64,000 bases of DNA from Hymenobacter psoromatis (GCA_001596155.1 CP014771.1:2852001-2916000); one strand, 5' to 3'. Shown: positions 43,468-53,111, counted from the first letter of the stretch. Numbers and translations are program-made. The notes: generated from the sequence alone by a model not told the origin.

Positions 43468-44994
43468 ATGAGCGACACTCCCACGGACTACGCATTCGGC
43501 ATGATTGGCCTCGGCACGATGGGCCGCAACATGTTGCTGAACATGGCCGACCACGGCTTTGCCGTAGCCGGCTACGATAAAAACCAGAAGCAGGTGGACC
43601 TGCTGGGCCAGGAAGGCCAGGACAAGCCCGTGAAGGGTTTCACTGACCCCAAAACCTTCGTGCAGAGCATCAAAACGCCCCGCGCCATTATGATGCTGGT
43701 GCCCGCCGGCCCCATCGTGGACAGCGTAATTGCCGAAATGCTACCCCTGCTCGCGCCCGGCGACATCCTGATTGACGGCGGCAACTCGCACTTCACCGAC
43801 ACCGAGCGCCGCGACAAAGAATTGAAAGACAAGGGCTACCACTTCTTCGGCATGGGCGTAAGCGGTGGCGAGGAAGGCGCGCGCTTCGGCCCGAGCATGA
43901 TGCCGGGCGGCGACAAAGAAGCCTACCAGACCATGAAGCCGGTATTCGAGGCCATCGCAGCGCACGTGGATGACGCGCCTTGCGTGGCCTGGCTGGGGCC
44001 GGGCGCGGCGGGCCACTTCGTGAAAATGGTCCACAACGGCATTGAATACGCCCTGATGGAGCTGATTGCCGAGACTTACGGGCTAATGAAAAACGGCCTG
44101 GGTATGGCCGATGAGGCTATTGGGCAGGAGTTCGCGAAGTGGAACGATGGGCGCTTGCAGTCGTTTTTGCTCGACATTACGAAGGATATTTTCGCCTTCA
44201 AAAACCCGGATGGCGACGGCACGCTGTTGCTCAACGACATCAAAGACGAGGCCCGCGCCAAGGGCACCGGCAAGTGGACTTCGCAAATTTCGATGGACTT
44301 GCAGGTGCCGATTCCGACCGTGGACACGGCCGTGTCCATGCGTGACTTGTCCAAATACAAGGACCTGCGCGTGCAGCTCGCCAAAATTTACGGCCCCGAA
44401 GCCGGCCACCTGAAAGGCGATAAAAACGAGCTGCTCAAGCAGTTGGAGCAGGCGTTTTATTTCAGCATGATAATGAGCTATGCCCAGGGAATGCAGCTGC
44501 TGGCGCAGGCTTCGGAGGAGTATAAATACGACTTGCAGATGGCCACCATTGCCAAAATCTGGCGCGGGGGCTGCATTATCCGCTCGGCGTTTTTGAATGA
44601 TATCTACAACGCTTTTGAGAAAGATAATAACCTGGCGCACTTGCTCTTGGATGATAAGGTGCGGGAGTTGACGCTGGCGGCGGTGCCGGGAATGCGGGCC
44701 GTGGTGGCAGCGGCCGTGGCGGCCGGGCAGGCACTGCCGGCTTATACTTCGACGCTGGGTTATTTCGATGCTTTCCGCACAGCGCGCCTACCCTCGAATC
44801 TGATTCAGGCGCAACGCGACTATTTTGGGGCGCACACCTACGAGCTGATTGGCAAAGAAGGCGTGTTTCACACCCAATGGACGGGCAAGCGTAGCCACCC
44901 CGACGCGCCCGCCGGGCAGGCCGCCAATCTGAAGCCCAACACGCCGCCCGTGCCCAATACCAAGCGGTCGGAAGACGCTAAACCAAAGCTGTAG
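43468..44994 (+). CDS. gnd: 6-phosphogluconate dehydrogenase (decarboxylating)
   Basis: Gnd oxidises 6-phosphogluconate to ribulose-5-phosphate and CO2 in the oxidative pentose phosphate pathway. The 508-aa protein has the N-terminal Rossmann motif GMIGLGTMGRNML, ILIDGGNSHFTDTERRDKEL, GVSGGEEGARFGPSMMPGGD, the catalytic-Lys helix HFVKMVHNGIEYALMELIAE and the NADP-dehydrogenase signature GGCIIRSAFLNDIY. A 30-residue Pro/Asn-rich tail extends beyond the usual end. It is the first gene of a three-gene operon with zwf and pgl. Confidence 0.96.
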   Translation: MSDTPTDYAFGMIGLGTMGRNMLLNMADHGFAVAGYDKNQKQVDLLGQEGQDKPVKGFTDPKTFVQSIKTPRAIMMLVPAGPIVDSVIAEMLPLLAPGDILIDGGNSHFTDTERRDKELKDKGYHFFGMGVSGGEEGARFGPSMMPGGDKEAYQTMKPVFEAIAAHVDDAPCVAWLGPGAAGHFVKMVHNGIEYALMELIAETYGLMKNGLGMADEAIGQEFAKWNDGRLQSFLLDITKDIFAFKNPDGDGTLLLNDIKDEARAKGTGKWTSQISMDLQVPIPTVDTAVSMRDLSKYKDLRVQLAKIYGPEAGHLKGDKNELLKQLEQAFYFSMIMSYAQGMQLLAQASEEYKYDLQMATIAKIWRGGCIIRSAFLNDIYNAFEKDNNLAHLLLDDKVRELTLAAVPGMRAVVAAAVAAGQALPAYTSTLGYFDAFRTARLPSNLIQAQRDYFGAHTYELIGKEGVFHTQWTGKRSHPDAPAGQAANLKPNTPPVPNTKRSEDAKPKL

Positions 44995-46509
44995 ATGAAC
45001 GAGACCCTGAAATCGCAGCCGACGGTATTCGTCATCTTCGGCGGCACCGGCGACCTGAACGCCCGCAAGCTGGCCCCGGCCTTGTATAATCTGTACCTCG
45101 AAGGCTGGCTGCCCACGCAGTTTGCCTTCATTGGCACGGGCCGCACCAAACTCACTGACGACGAGTTTCGGGCCCGGATACTCCACGATATCAACGAGTT
45201 TTCGCGCAGCGGCAAGGTGACCGATGAGCAATGGCAGGGCTTCGCGCCCCACATCTACTACCAACCGGCCGATGTGCAGGACGCGAAAACCTACAGGGAA
45301 TTTGGCAAAAAAATCAAGGTGCTGGAAGGCGATTGGAAAGCGCCGGCCAACGTGATTTACTACCTGGCGGTGGCACCCAATTTCTTCCCCATCATCGCCG
45401 AAAACCTGGCCAAAGCCGGGCTGACGGAAGATGCCGAGCACACGCGCATCGTGATTGAGAAGCCCTTCGGCCACGATTTGGAATCGGCCAAGGAATTGAA
45501 CGCGCTGCTGAGCCGCATTTTTCGCGAAAAGCAGATTTACCGCATCGACCATTACCTGGGCAAGGAAACGGTGCAGAATATTATGGCTTTTCGCTTCGCG
45601 AACGCCATTATGGAGCCGCTCTGGAACCGCAACAGCATCGAGCACGTGCAGATTTCGGTGACTGAAAGCCTGGGCGTAGGCGACCGGCTGGGCTATTACG
45701 ACGGCTCGGGCGCGCTGCGCGACATGATTCAGAACCACCTCTTGCAGCTGCTCTGCATCGTGGCGATGGAGCCGCCGGTGAGCTTTTCGGCCGAGGAAGT
45801 GCGCGACCGCAAGGTGGACGTGCTGCGCGCCATGCGCCGCTTCACGCCCGAAACCGTGCGCGAGCAGGCCGTGCGCGGGCAGTATGGCCCCGGCTGGCTG
45901 GAGGGCAACAAGGTGCCTGGCTACCGCGAGGAGCCCGGTGCCAACCCGCGGTCGAACACCGAAACGTTCGCGGCGGTGAAGTTTTTCATCGACAACTGGC
46001 GTTGGCAAGGCGTGCCGTTTTACCTGCGCACCGGCAAGCGCCTGCACCGCTCAGCCTCGGTTATTACCATTCAGTTCAAGGACGTGCCGCACTTCATTTT
46101 CTCGCCCGAAACGGCCGAAACGATGCGCCAGAATCGGCTCATTATCAGCATTCAGCCCGAAATGAGCATTCGCTTGCAAGTGCAGGCCAAGCGCCCAGGG
46201 GTGGACATGATGCTGAATACCGTGGACATGGTATTTGACTACAAAGGAACCTACGTGAGCGAAGCGCCCGAGGCCTACGAAACGCTGCTGCTCGACGTGA
46301 TGCTGGGCGACCAGACGCTCTTTATGCGCGGCGACCAGGTGGAGGAAGCCTGGGATTTGGTGATGCCCATTCAAACCTCGTGGCAAACCCGCATCAGCCA
46401 GGATTTCCCCAACTACTCGGCCGACTCCTGGGGCCCCGAAGCCGCCGAGGCCTTGGTCGCCAAAGACGGTTACCACTGGTTTACTTTTCCCCTCAATGGC
46501 AAAAAATAG
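44995..46509 (+). CDS. zwf: Glucose-6-phosphate dehydrogenase
   Basis: Zwf catalyses the first step of the oxidative pentose phosphate pathway. The 504-aa length is normal. The NADP motif is IFGGTGDLNARKLAPALYNL, the active-site signature is RIDHYLGKETVQN and the substrate block is IEKPFGHD. The ATG immediately follows the gnd stop (no gap), so the genes are translationally coupled. The 3' end overlaps pgl by 14 nt. Confidence 0.97.
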   Translation: MNETLKSQPTVFVIFGGTGDLNARKLAPALYNLYLEGWLPTQFAFIGTGRTKLTDDEFRARILHDINEFSRSGKVTDEQWQGFAPHIYYQPADVQDAKTYREFGKKIKVLEGDWKAPANVIYYLAVAPNFFPIIAENLAKAGLTEDAEHTRIVIEKPFGHDLESAKELNALLSRIFREKQIYRIDHYLGKETVQNIMAFRFANAIMEPLWNRNSIEHVQISVTESLGVGDRLGYYDGSGALRDMIQNHLLQLLCIVAMEPPVSFSAEEVRDRKVDVLRAMRRFTPETVREQAVRGQYGPGWLEGNKVPGYREEPGANPRSNTETFAAVKFFIDNWRWQGVPFYLRTGKRLHRSASVITIQFKDVPHFIFSPETAETMRQNRLIISIQPEMSIRLQVQAKRPGVDMMLNTVDMVFDYKGTYVSEAPEAYETLLLDVMLGDQTLFMRGDQVEEAWDLVMPIQTSWQTRISQDFPNYSADSWGPEAAEALVAKDGYHWFTFPLNGKK

Positions 46510-47239
46510 CCCGTCCCTGCAAGTTTTCGCTACCCCCGACGAGGTGCTGCGCGCCCTGGCCGAGTATTTCGTAGCCGCCGCCGGGCGGGCCGTAGCCGCG
46601 CGCGGGCGCTTTGCGGTGGCGCTGTCGGGCGGTAGCTCACCCAAAAAGCTGTATGAGCTGCTGGCCTCGCCCGCCTACCACGAGCAGGTGGCCTGGGAGC
46701 AGGTATATTTCTTTTTTGGCGATGAGCGCAACGTGCCCCAGAACTCGCCCGACAGCAACTACCTGATGGCCAAAACTACGCTGCTCGACCCGCTGGGCAT
46801 TCGGCCGGCGCAGGTATTTGCCGTCGATACGCGCCTACCCCCCGCCGAGGCGGCGGCGCAGTACGGCGTGGCCGTGGAGGAGTTTTTTGGGGAAGAAAAG
46901 GCCGAGTTTGACCTCGTGCTGCTGGGCCTGGGCGATAACGCGCACACGGCCTCGCTGTTTCCGCACACGCCCGTGCTGCACGATAAAGCGGTGGGCGTGA
47001 AGGAAGTATGGCTGCCCGTGGAGCAGGTATTTCGCATCACCTTCACGGCTCCGCTCATCAATCAGGCGCGGGCGGTGGCCTTCCTGGTCTATGGCGCGGG
47101 CAAGGCCGAAGCCGTGCAACAAATTCTAGAATTTCCGCGCGACGTGGAGCAGTACCCGGCTCAGCTTATAGAGCCCGCCAGCGGCCCCACCGACTGGTTT
47201 CTGGACGAGGCTGCGGCGCAAAAGCTACGCCAGCGGTAG
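46496..47239 (+). CDS. pgl: 6-phosphogluconolactonase (DevB type)
   Basis: Pgl hydrolyses 6-phosphogluconolactone, the middle step between Zwf and Gnd. The 247-aa product has the NagB-fold DevB pattern: FAVALSGGSSPKKLYELLAS, VYFFFGDERNVPQNSPDSNY, LVLLGLGDNAHTASLFPHTP and FRITFTAPLINQARAVAFLV. It starts inside the zwf coding end. Operon order gnd-zwf-pgl completes the oxidative branch. A hairpin terminator follows, shared with the minus-strand tRNA-Arg. Confidence 0.95.
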   Translation: MAKNSPSLQVFATPDEVLRALAEYFVAAAGRAVAARGRFAVALSGGSSPKKLYELLASPAYHEQVAWEQVYFFFGDERNVPQNSPDSNYLMAKTTLLDPLGIRPAQVFAVDTRLPPAEAAAQYGVAVEEFFGEEKAEFDLVLLGLGDNAHTASLFPHTPVLHDKAVGVKEVWLPVEQVFRITFTAPLINQARAVAFLVYGAGKAEAVQQILEFPRDVEQYPAQLIEPASGPTDWFLDEAAAQKLRQR

Positions 47240-47263
47240 CGCGGTCTGAAAAGAGGCCTCAAA

Positions 47264-47298
47264 AAAATACGCTTGCCTTCGAAGGGCAAGAGTATTTT
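47264..47298. terminator. Bidirectional terminator (pgl / tRNA-Arg)
   Basis: AAAATACGCTTGCC and GGGCAAGAGTATTTT form a stem flanked by A/T runs on both sides, between convergent pgl and tRNA-Arg. Confidence 0.8.
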
Positions 47299-47312
47299 CT
47301 TAGTTATATATG

Positions 47313-47384
47313 TAGCCACGAGCAGATTCGAACTGCTATCAAGCGTTTAGGAAACGCCTATTCTATCCCTTGAACTACGCAGCC
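47313..47384 (-). tRNA. tRNA-Arg (CCT)
   Basis: This is a 72-nt cloverleaf on the minus strand. The acceptor GGCTGCG pairs with CGTGGCT using G-U pairs, the D-arm is GTTC...GAAT, the anticodon loop TTCCTAA gives CCT (reads AGG) and the T-arm has GCAGTTCGAATCTGC. CCA is not encoded. Confidence 0.93.
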
Positions 47385-47413
47385 AAGCCCCAAAGTTACG
47401 CTTACAAGCTTAC

Positions 47414-48703
47414 CTACATCTTATAGGCGAGGACAATGCCGAAGGAGAGCGCCGTGAGGATGAGCCCGACCATAAAAATGGAATAGCTCACGCGCAGCAG
47501 CTTGTATTTGCGGTCGAGCACCTCGCCGAGGTAGTACACGTCGGTGACCATGTTGGTGTAGAGGGTGTCTTTCTGGCGCATCAGCTCGCGCATGCCTTCC
47601 TGGAAATGCTGGAGGCTGAGCTTGGTGAACTGCCCGAAAAACAGGAGATTAACGCGCCGGTTGGTGGCAATGGCGGGGTTCTTCTTCAGCCACTTGAAGC
47701 TCGTGACGTCGGGCTGCGCCGAGAGGATGGCCGAGGTTACCGAGCCCAGCGCCGTGATGAGCAGCACGCCCATCGGCACGGCCAGAATGGGGTTGCGGGC
47801 GAAGTTGGCATCGCCCGTAACCAGGTGCGACGACTTGGCCCCTAAGTACGTGATTATCACCGAAAGAATAACGGCGTTGAGCTGAATCATCATGCCCGCT
47901 TTCTTGTCGGCCATGTCCGAAAGCTTCATGTGGTTGGAATACATGGTGCGGAACATAGTTTCGATGCCCCGCTTGGGCTCGGCAAACGTGTCGTTGGCCT
48001 TTTTTTCCTTCTTCTTGGTCTTTTTATGCGCCTTTTTGAGAATGTCGCTCTGCTCTTCGGTATTTTTTTCGAAATCCTTCTTAAAACGCTCCTTGCCGGC
48101 CTCCGAGTGGTATTTGTGGCTCGTCATGAACGCTAATTGCAATTCGGCCCATTCCGTGTTGGTGTACGACTTGTCGAGCAACAGCTCCCATTCGGTGCGG
48201 ATGAGCTCGGCGCGGGCCCGAAAATCGTTGGCCGCCAGGTTGCTCATATCGGCATCGACGAGCATTTTTTCCAGCTCCGTGTTGGCCGGCTCGTTGCGGT
48301 GCGTGGCCCGGATAAGATTCTTTATCAGCTCGATGCGGGCGGCCCCTACCCCCTGCTCGCGCAGCCACGCCTCGGCGCGGGCCATGCTCCGGTATTCGTG
48401 GCCGTCGTAGGTATCGAGGTAGCCGAGGTCGTGAAACCAGGCGGCCAGCAGCAGCTCCTCGGCCTGGGGGGGGGGTAGGGCGGCCGCATCGGCCAGGGCG
48501 TGCGCCTGCTTCACCACGTAGGCCGTGTGGGCCAGCGTATGGTAGGTGAGGCGCGGGTCGAGGCCCGCCGCGAGCAGTGCCTCAACGTGCGCCCGCGCCT
48601 GCCGCACCAGCGCCGACACCTCCGACCTGGGCGGCTTGGCGGGCTTGGCAGCCGTGGCTTCGACCGGCACTTCAGCAGCGGCGGGGAGGGTAGTAGTAGC
48701 CAT
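47414..48703 (-). CDS. HD-domain / Pycsar-type transmembrane effector fusion
   Basis: The ATG at 48703 gives 429 aa. Residues 30-215 form an HD-superfamily metal-dependent phosphohydrolase domain: YHTLAHTAYVV (His55/His59), the HD pair in AAWFHDLGY (91-92) and VDADMSNLA (Asp150). A charged Lys/Glu linker (215-240) follows. The C-terminal part resembles the Pycsar effector TM family (DUF5706), with MYSNHMKLSDMADKKAGMMI leading into the first helix (271-288), a second helix (about 302-325) and a C-terminal helix (about 405-428). No cyclase gene is adjacent. A nucleotide-sensing membrane effector is the inference; the biochemical ligand is unknown. Confidence 0.82.
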   Translation of the reverse strand: MATTTLPAAAEVPVEATAAKPAKPPRSEVSALVRQARAHVEALLAAGLDPRLTYHTLAHTAYVVKQAHALADAAALPPPQAEELLLAAWFHDLGYLDTYDGHEYRSMARAEAWLREQGVGAARIELIKNLIRATHRNEPANTELEKMLVDADMSNLAANDFRARAELIRTEWELLLDKSYTNTEWAELQLAFMTSHKYHSEAGKERFKKDFEKNTEEQSDILKKAHKKTKKKEKKANDTFAEPKRGIETMFRTMYSNHMKLSDMADKKAGMMIQLNAVILSVIITYLGAKSSHLVTGDANFARNPILAVPMGVLLITALGSVTSAILSAQPDVTSFKWLKKNPAIATNRRVNLLFFGQFTKLSLQHFQEGMRELMRQKDTLYTNMVTDVYYLGEVLDRKYKLLRVSYSIFMVGLILTALSFGIVLAYKM

Positions 48704-49004
48704 AATCAACGCAAGAAACAACACGCGGGCGGCGTTGGGTTCGGCCCGGCCGTGGGCTTTCAACGCGAAGCCCTTGGCACGGGTTGAAAAACGGGCTCAA
48801 CCGCACAATTGGACTTTACGTAGCAGCTTTCGCGCCAAACATCGGGTACGCTTCTTGCAGCTTTTCGCGGACCGGCCGCGCTGGTGCTGATAGTAGTACT
48901 TATCTGATAAGGGGTAGTGACTTACCCAGGCCCTGGCGGCCAGGGCAGGGCTTGGCGGCCCCCTGCACCGGCAGCGCCTGCCTACTCTTCGTAATTTTGT
49001 CCTT
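48704..49004. other. Divergent intergenic region
   Basis: This is 301 nt between two divergent genes. A TAATTTTG box (48992-48999) serves the plus-strand gene. No clear TAnnTTTG was found for the minus-strand gene. Apart from one GGGGTAG motif and GC-rich short repeats (CCAGGCCCTGG at 48928), I see nothing else. Confidence 0.5.
48992..48999 (+). promoter_or_regulatory. -7 box directly before a start codon
   Basis: TAATTTTG (TAnnTTTG) ends 5 nt before the ATG at 49005, which would place the transcript start at or next to the start codon. Confidence 0.55.
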
Positions 49005-52000
49005 ATGACGCTATTTTTCCGCCTTATCTGCTTCCTGGGTTTACTGGCTGCTTTACCGCTTACCGCCGCCGCTCAGCTGGAAGAGCTGGGCGAGGCTGGT
49101 GAGTCGGATTTCAACCCGGTGAACCCCAAGCCGAACTACCGGCGCTCGGCCGTGGGCTGGGAAAAATCCCTACCCCCCGATTCGAGCCGCATCCGCTACT
49201 CGGTGTTCCTGATTGGCGACGTGGGCAACCCCATTCTGCCCGAGAAAGGGGGCGAGCCGTCGCTCAACTTTATGCGCCAGCAAATGCTGCAGGCCGGCAG
49301 CAAAAGTGCGGTGGTGTATCTGGGTGATAATATTTACAACCAGGGCATGCCGCCCGAGGGCAGGTATGACCGCAAAACGGCCGAGGGCCGCCTCAACGCG
49401 CAGCTCGACGTGCTGAAGGGCTACAAGGGCGAGAAATACATGGTGCCTGGCAACCACGACTGGATTCAGGGCTACAAGGGCGGGCTGGCGCAGGTGATTC
49501 GGGAGCAGGTGTATGCTGAGCAATATTTGGCTAAGGATTCGGCCGAATTTGCCTACACCGGCGACTTTCTGGTGCCGCGCGACGGCTGCCCCGGCCCCTA
49601 CGAAATCCGGCTGCGCGACGACCTGGTGATGATTGCCATTAATTCGCAGTGGTTTATCACCGACCAGGCCAACCGGCCCTTCGGCGCGGCCTGCGGAGCC
49701 AACAATGCGGAGGAAGTGTACGCGCAGCTTGATGAGGTGCTGAAGCGCAACCAGGACAAGCACATCCTGATTGTGACCCACCACCCGCTGTTTTCGGACG
49801 GCATTCACGGCGGCTATTTCACGCTGGCCGACCATATATTTCCGCTGAGCATCGTGGCTAAATATGCCTTTTTGCCGCTGCCCATTATCGGCTCCATCTA
49901 CCCGCTGGCCCGCGAGTACGGCGGCATCGCGCAGGATATTTCCTACCCCGCCTACCAGGACTATAAAAAGAATCTGCTGGCGCTGTTCGCGAAATATCCG
50001 AACGTTATTTACGCCAACGGCCACGAGCATAACTTGCAGTATTACGACGATGTGGCGACCAAATCGCACTTCATCACCAGCGGCTCGGGCTGCAAAACCC
50101 AGCACGTGAAGCCCGGCAAGGGCGGCGAGGCGCTGTTTTCGGACAAGGAAAAAGGGCTGGCCCGGCTCAACTATTACGACGACGGCGAGGTGTGGGTCGA
50201 GTACTTCATTCCAAATGATGCGGACCACGGCCAGACCGCCCGGCGCGTGTTCCGCAAGCAGGTGTATGCCGCGCTGGGCCGCGGCAAAGCCACCGCCAGC
50301 CCTAACGGCCCCGCGCCGGCCAATTCGGGCCAGGTCCGCAAGGGCAACCAGCGCAAGGACGACCGCGCCTCGACGGCCGCTAAAAAGCCGGAAGGCGCGC
50401 CCGTGGTAACGTCCACGGCCCGCCGGCCCGATTTCAAGGACAGCACCGTGACCGTGGCCGTGAACCCGAGCTACAACCAGCACGGCAAGTTTCACAACTG
50501 GCTGCTAGGCAAGCACTACCGGGAGGAGTGGGCTACCCCCGTTAAGTTTCCGGTGCTCGACATTAAGACGGCCGAGGGCGGCTTGATTCCTTACAAAACG
50601 GGCGGCGGCAAGCAAACGGCCTCGCTGAAGGTGCGCAACGAAGACGGCTATTACTACACCGTGCGCGGCATCGACAAAGACCCCGCCGCCGTGCTGCCCG
50701 AGCAGCTGCGCACCGGCCTGGCCAAGGCCGTGCTGCAAGACCAGGTTTCGGCCCAGCATCCCTACGCGTCCTTCGTGCTACCCCCCCTGGCCACGGCGGC
50801 CGGCATTTTACACACCAACCCGCACTACGTCTATATTCCCAACGACCCGGCGCTGGGCCAGTACCAGCCGAAATTTGCTAACACGCCCGCCGCGCTGGAG
50901 GAAGACGCCAAGGGCAGCCAGGACCAGGATGCCAGCCTGGACTACGCCAAGAAGCTGGTGAGCACCGACAAGATGCTCGAAAACCTGCTCGAAGACAACG
51001 ACAACCAGGTGGACCAGCCGGCCTTCGCGCGCTCGCGCCTGTTCGATATGTGGATTGGCGACTGGGACCGGCACGAAGACCAGTGGCGCTGGGCGCAGCG
51101 CAAAACCACCGACGGCAGCAAGATTTATACGGCCGTGCCGGAAGACCGCGACATCGCTTTTTTTAAGGGCGACGGGGTCCTACCCTGGCTGATTTCGCGC
51201 AAGTTCGCGGTGCGCAATTTCCAGAACTTCGGCTACAACTACGGCGACTACAAGGGCCTCAACCAGACGGGCCTGAGCAACGACCGGCTGTATTTGAGCG
51301 GCGTGAGCCGCGAAGAGTGGGTGAAACAGGCCAACATTATGAAGGCCCAGCTCACCGATGAGGTGATTGAAAAAGCCTTCCGCGACAAGTGGCCGGCGCA
51401 GATTTATGCCGAGCACGGGGCCGAAATCGTGGCCAAGCTCAAGAGCCGCCGCGACCTGCTGCCCGACGTGGCCGCCAAGTATTCCAACCTGATGAGCGAC
51501 AAGGTGGAGGTGCGCGGCTCGCAAAAGCGCGAGAAATTTACCGTGACGCGCCTGCCCGACCACCAGACGCGCGTGGTGATGCAGAAAATCAGCAAGAAGG
51601 GCCAGCTGACCAAGGTGCTCTACGACCGCACGTTTGACCGCGTGACAGACGAGATTCGCCTCTATGGCATTGCCGGCAATGACGTGTATGAGCTGCGCGG
51701 CGACGAGCGCCAGGGCCATAAAATCCGCATCATTGGCGGCACCGGCCGCGACAGCATTGTGGACGACTCACGGGTGGCGGGCATGCGGCACCGCACCCAG
51801 ATTTACGACGCCGACACCGGCAACGTCATCCTTAATCGCCGGGGCGAAGCCCGCCTGCGCCTGGAGCCGGGCGCCGACGTGAGCCGCTACGACCACCCCA
51901 AGCGCTTCGACCTCAAGGACTATCGCCTCAATTACACCGGCCCGGCGCTGTTTTTTGGGTATAATATTGACGACGGCTTCCTCATCGGGGGCGGCGTCAC

Positions 52001-53030
52001 GCACCGGCGCTACGCCTTCCGGCGCGAGCCTTTTGCCTCGGAGCAGACCCTGACGGCCAACTTCGCCCCGACCCGCCAGGCCTATAACCTGCGCTACGTG
52101 GGGCAATTCACGAGCGTATTCGGGGGTAAGACCGACCTGCACGTGGCTTCGCGGTACTACGGCCCGCAGCTGCTCTACAACTTTTTCGGCCTCGGCAACA
52201 ATACCCAGAACATCGCGGTCAAGGACGACAACGCCAGCGTGAGCGCCATCAACGACCTGTACCGGGTGCGCTTCAGCCGCTTCTACGTGGCCCCGACGCT
52301 GGAGCGCAACCTATTTGGCTTCGGCAAAATCGGCTTTGGGCCGCAATACGAGCGGTTTCGGGTCGAAACCGGCCCCATCGGCAGCGAGATTCAGAAGGCC
52401 ATCGGGCCGGATAGGGAAAACCGCTCGTTTGGCATCCGCGCCAGCGATTTTCAGGCTAACCAGTACCTCGGCGGGCTGCTCTACGCCAATATCGACGCGC
52501 TTTCCTCGCCCAAAGACCCGCGCATCGGCATTCGGTGGCACAACGAGGCGCAGTATAACTGGCAGCTCAACGGCGAGAAGCTGCGCTACGGCCGCCTCAC
52601 GTCGGAGCTGAGCGCCTACCTCACGCCCAACTTCCCGTTTCGCCTCACCTACGCCGGCCGGCTGGGGGTGGCGCACAACGTGGGCGACTACCGCTTTTAT
52701 CAGGCCAACACGCTGGGCGGCACCACCAACCTGCGCGGCTACCGCCGCACGCGCTTCGCGGGCCGCAGCACCGTTTATGGCAACTTCGAGGCCCGCCTGC
52801 ACCTGTTCAAGTTCAACGCCTACCTCTTCCCCGGCGAGTTTGGCGTGCTGGGCCTGGCCGACGCCGGCCGCGTGTATTCCGACAACGACACGCGCGCGGG
52901 CCTCAATGCCCTGCACACCGGCTTCGGCGGCGGCGCTTTCGTGAGCATCCTCACGCAGGCCATCATTAACGTTACCTACACCGTGGGCGAGGAAAAGCTG
53001 GTGTTTTTAGGGTTTGACTTCCTATTTTGA
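49005..53030 (+). CDS. Metallophosphoesterase fused to outer-membrane beta-barrel
   Basis: This is a 1341-aa exported protein. The signal peptide (to about residue 24, LTAAAQ) is followed by a calcineurin-like phosphoesterase domain (about 65-370) with motifs FLIGDVGN, VYLGDNIYNQG, VPGNHDWIQG, LIVTHHPLFS and YANGHEHNLQY. A Lys/Arg/Ala-rich linker (about 430-480), a mixed middle region (about 490-940), and a C-terminal barrel (about 980-1341) with GGGVTHRRYAFRRE, LRYVGQFTSVFGGKTD and GGTTNLRGYRRTRF follow, ending in Phe. The barrel resembles the BamA/Omp85 surface-antigen type. Surface anchoring of a phosphatase is the inference. Confidence 0.85.
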   Translation: MTLFFRLICFLGLLAALPLTAAAQLEELGEAGESDFNPVNPKPNYRRSAVGWEKSLPPDSSRIRYSVFLIGDVGNPILPEKGGEPSLNFMRQQMLQAGSKSAVVYLGDNIYNQGMPPEGRYDRKTAEGRLNAQLDVLKGYKGEKYMVPGNHDWIQGYKGGLAQVIREQVYAEQYLAKDSAEFAYTGDFLVPRDGCPGPYEIRLRDDLVMIAINSQWFITDQANRPFGAACGANNAEEVYAQLDEVLKRNQDKHILIVTHHPLFSDGIHGGYFTLADHIFPLSIVAKYAFLPLPIIGSIYPLAREYGGIAQDISYPAYQDYKKNLLALFAKYPNVIYANGHEHNLQYYDDVATKSHFITSGSGCKTQHVKPGKGGEALFSDKEKGLARLNYYDDGEVWVEYFIPNDADHGQTARRVFRKQVYAALGRGKATASPNGPAPANSGQVRKGNQRKDDRASTAAKKPEGAPVVTSTARRPDFKDSTVTVAVNPSYNQHGKFHNWLLGKHYREEWATPVKFPVLDIKTAEGGLIPYKTGGGKQTASLKVRNEDGYYYTVRGIDKDPAAVLPEQLRTGLAKAVLQDQVSAQHPYASFVLPPLATAAGILHTNPHYVYIPNDPALGQYQPKFANTPAALEEDAKGSQDQDASLDYAKKLVSTDKMLENLLEDNDNQVDQPAFARSRLFDMWIGDWDRHEDQWRWAQRKTTDGSKIYTAVPEDRDIAFFKGDGVLPWLISRKFAVRNFQNFGYNYGDYKGLNQTGLSNDRLYLSGVSREEWVKQANIMKAQLTDEVIEKAFRDKWPAQIYAEHGAEIVAKLKSRRDLLPDVAAKYSNLMSDKVEVRGSQKREKFTVTRLPDHQTRVVMQKISKKGQLTKVLYDRTFDRVTDEIRLYGIAGNDVYELRGDERQGHKIRIIGGTGRDSIVDDSRVAGMRHRTQIYDADTGNVILNRRGEARLRLEPGADVSRYDHPKRFDLKDYRLNYTGPALFFGYNIDDGFLIGGGVTHRRYAFRREPFASEQTLTANFAPTRQAYNLRYVGQFTSVFGGKTDLHVASRYYGPQLLYNFFGLGNNTQNIAVKDDNASVSAINDLYRVRFSRFYVAPTLERNLFGFGKIGFGPQYERFRVETGPIGSEIQKAIGPDRENRSFGIRASDFQANQYLGGLLYANIDALSSPKDPRIGIRWHNEAQYNWQLNGEKLRYGRLTSELSAYLTPNFPFRLTYAGRLGVAHNVGDYRFYQANTLGGTTNLRGYRRTRFAGRSTVYGNFEARLHLFKFNAYLFPGEFGVLGLADAGRVYSDNDTRAGLNALHTGFGGGAFVSILTQAIINVTYTVGEEKLVFLGFDFLF

Positions 53031-53037
53031 GGAGGGT

Positions 53038-53111
53038 GCGGGGCTTGCCCCCGCCCGTCGTTGAACGACTCGCAGTGGTTTCGTTCAACGACGGGCGGGG
53101 GCAAGCCCCGC
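53038..53111. repeat. 31-bp inverted repeat after the phosphoesterase gene
   Basis: GCGGGGCTTGCCCCCGCCCG and its complement flank a 12-nt loop beginning 8 nt after the stop. It could terminate transcription, though no T-run follows. Confidence 0.85.

Noticed and set aside
44788..46047. 419-codon minus-strand open frame
   Set aside because: It lies wholly opposite zwf and the end of gnd, whose motifs are unambiguous. High-GC third positions open the antisense frame.
49170..50495. 441-codon minus-strand open frame
   Set aside because: It is antisense to the phosphoesterase domain of the 49005 gene and has no protein-like motif.
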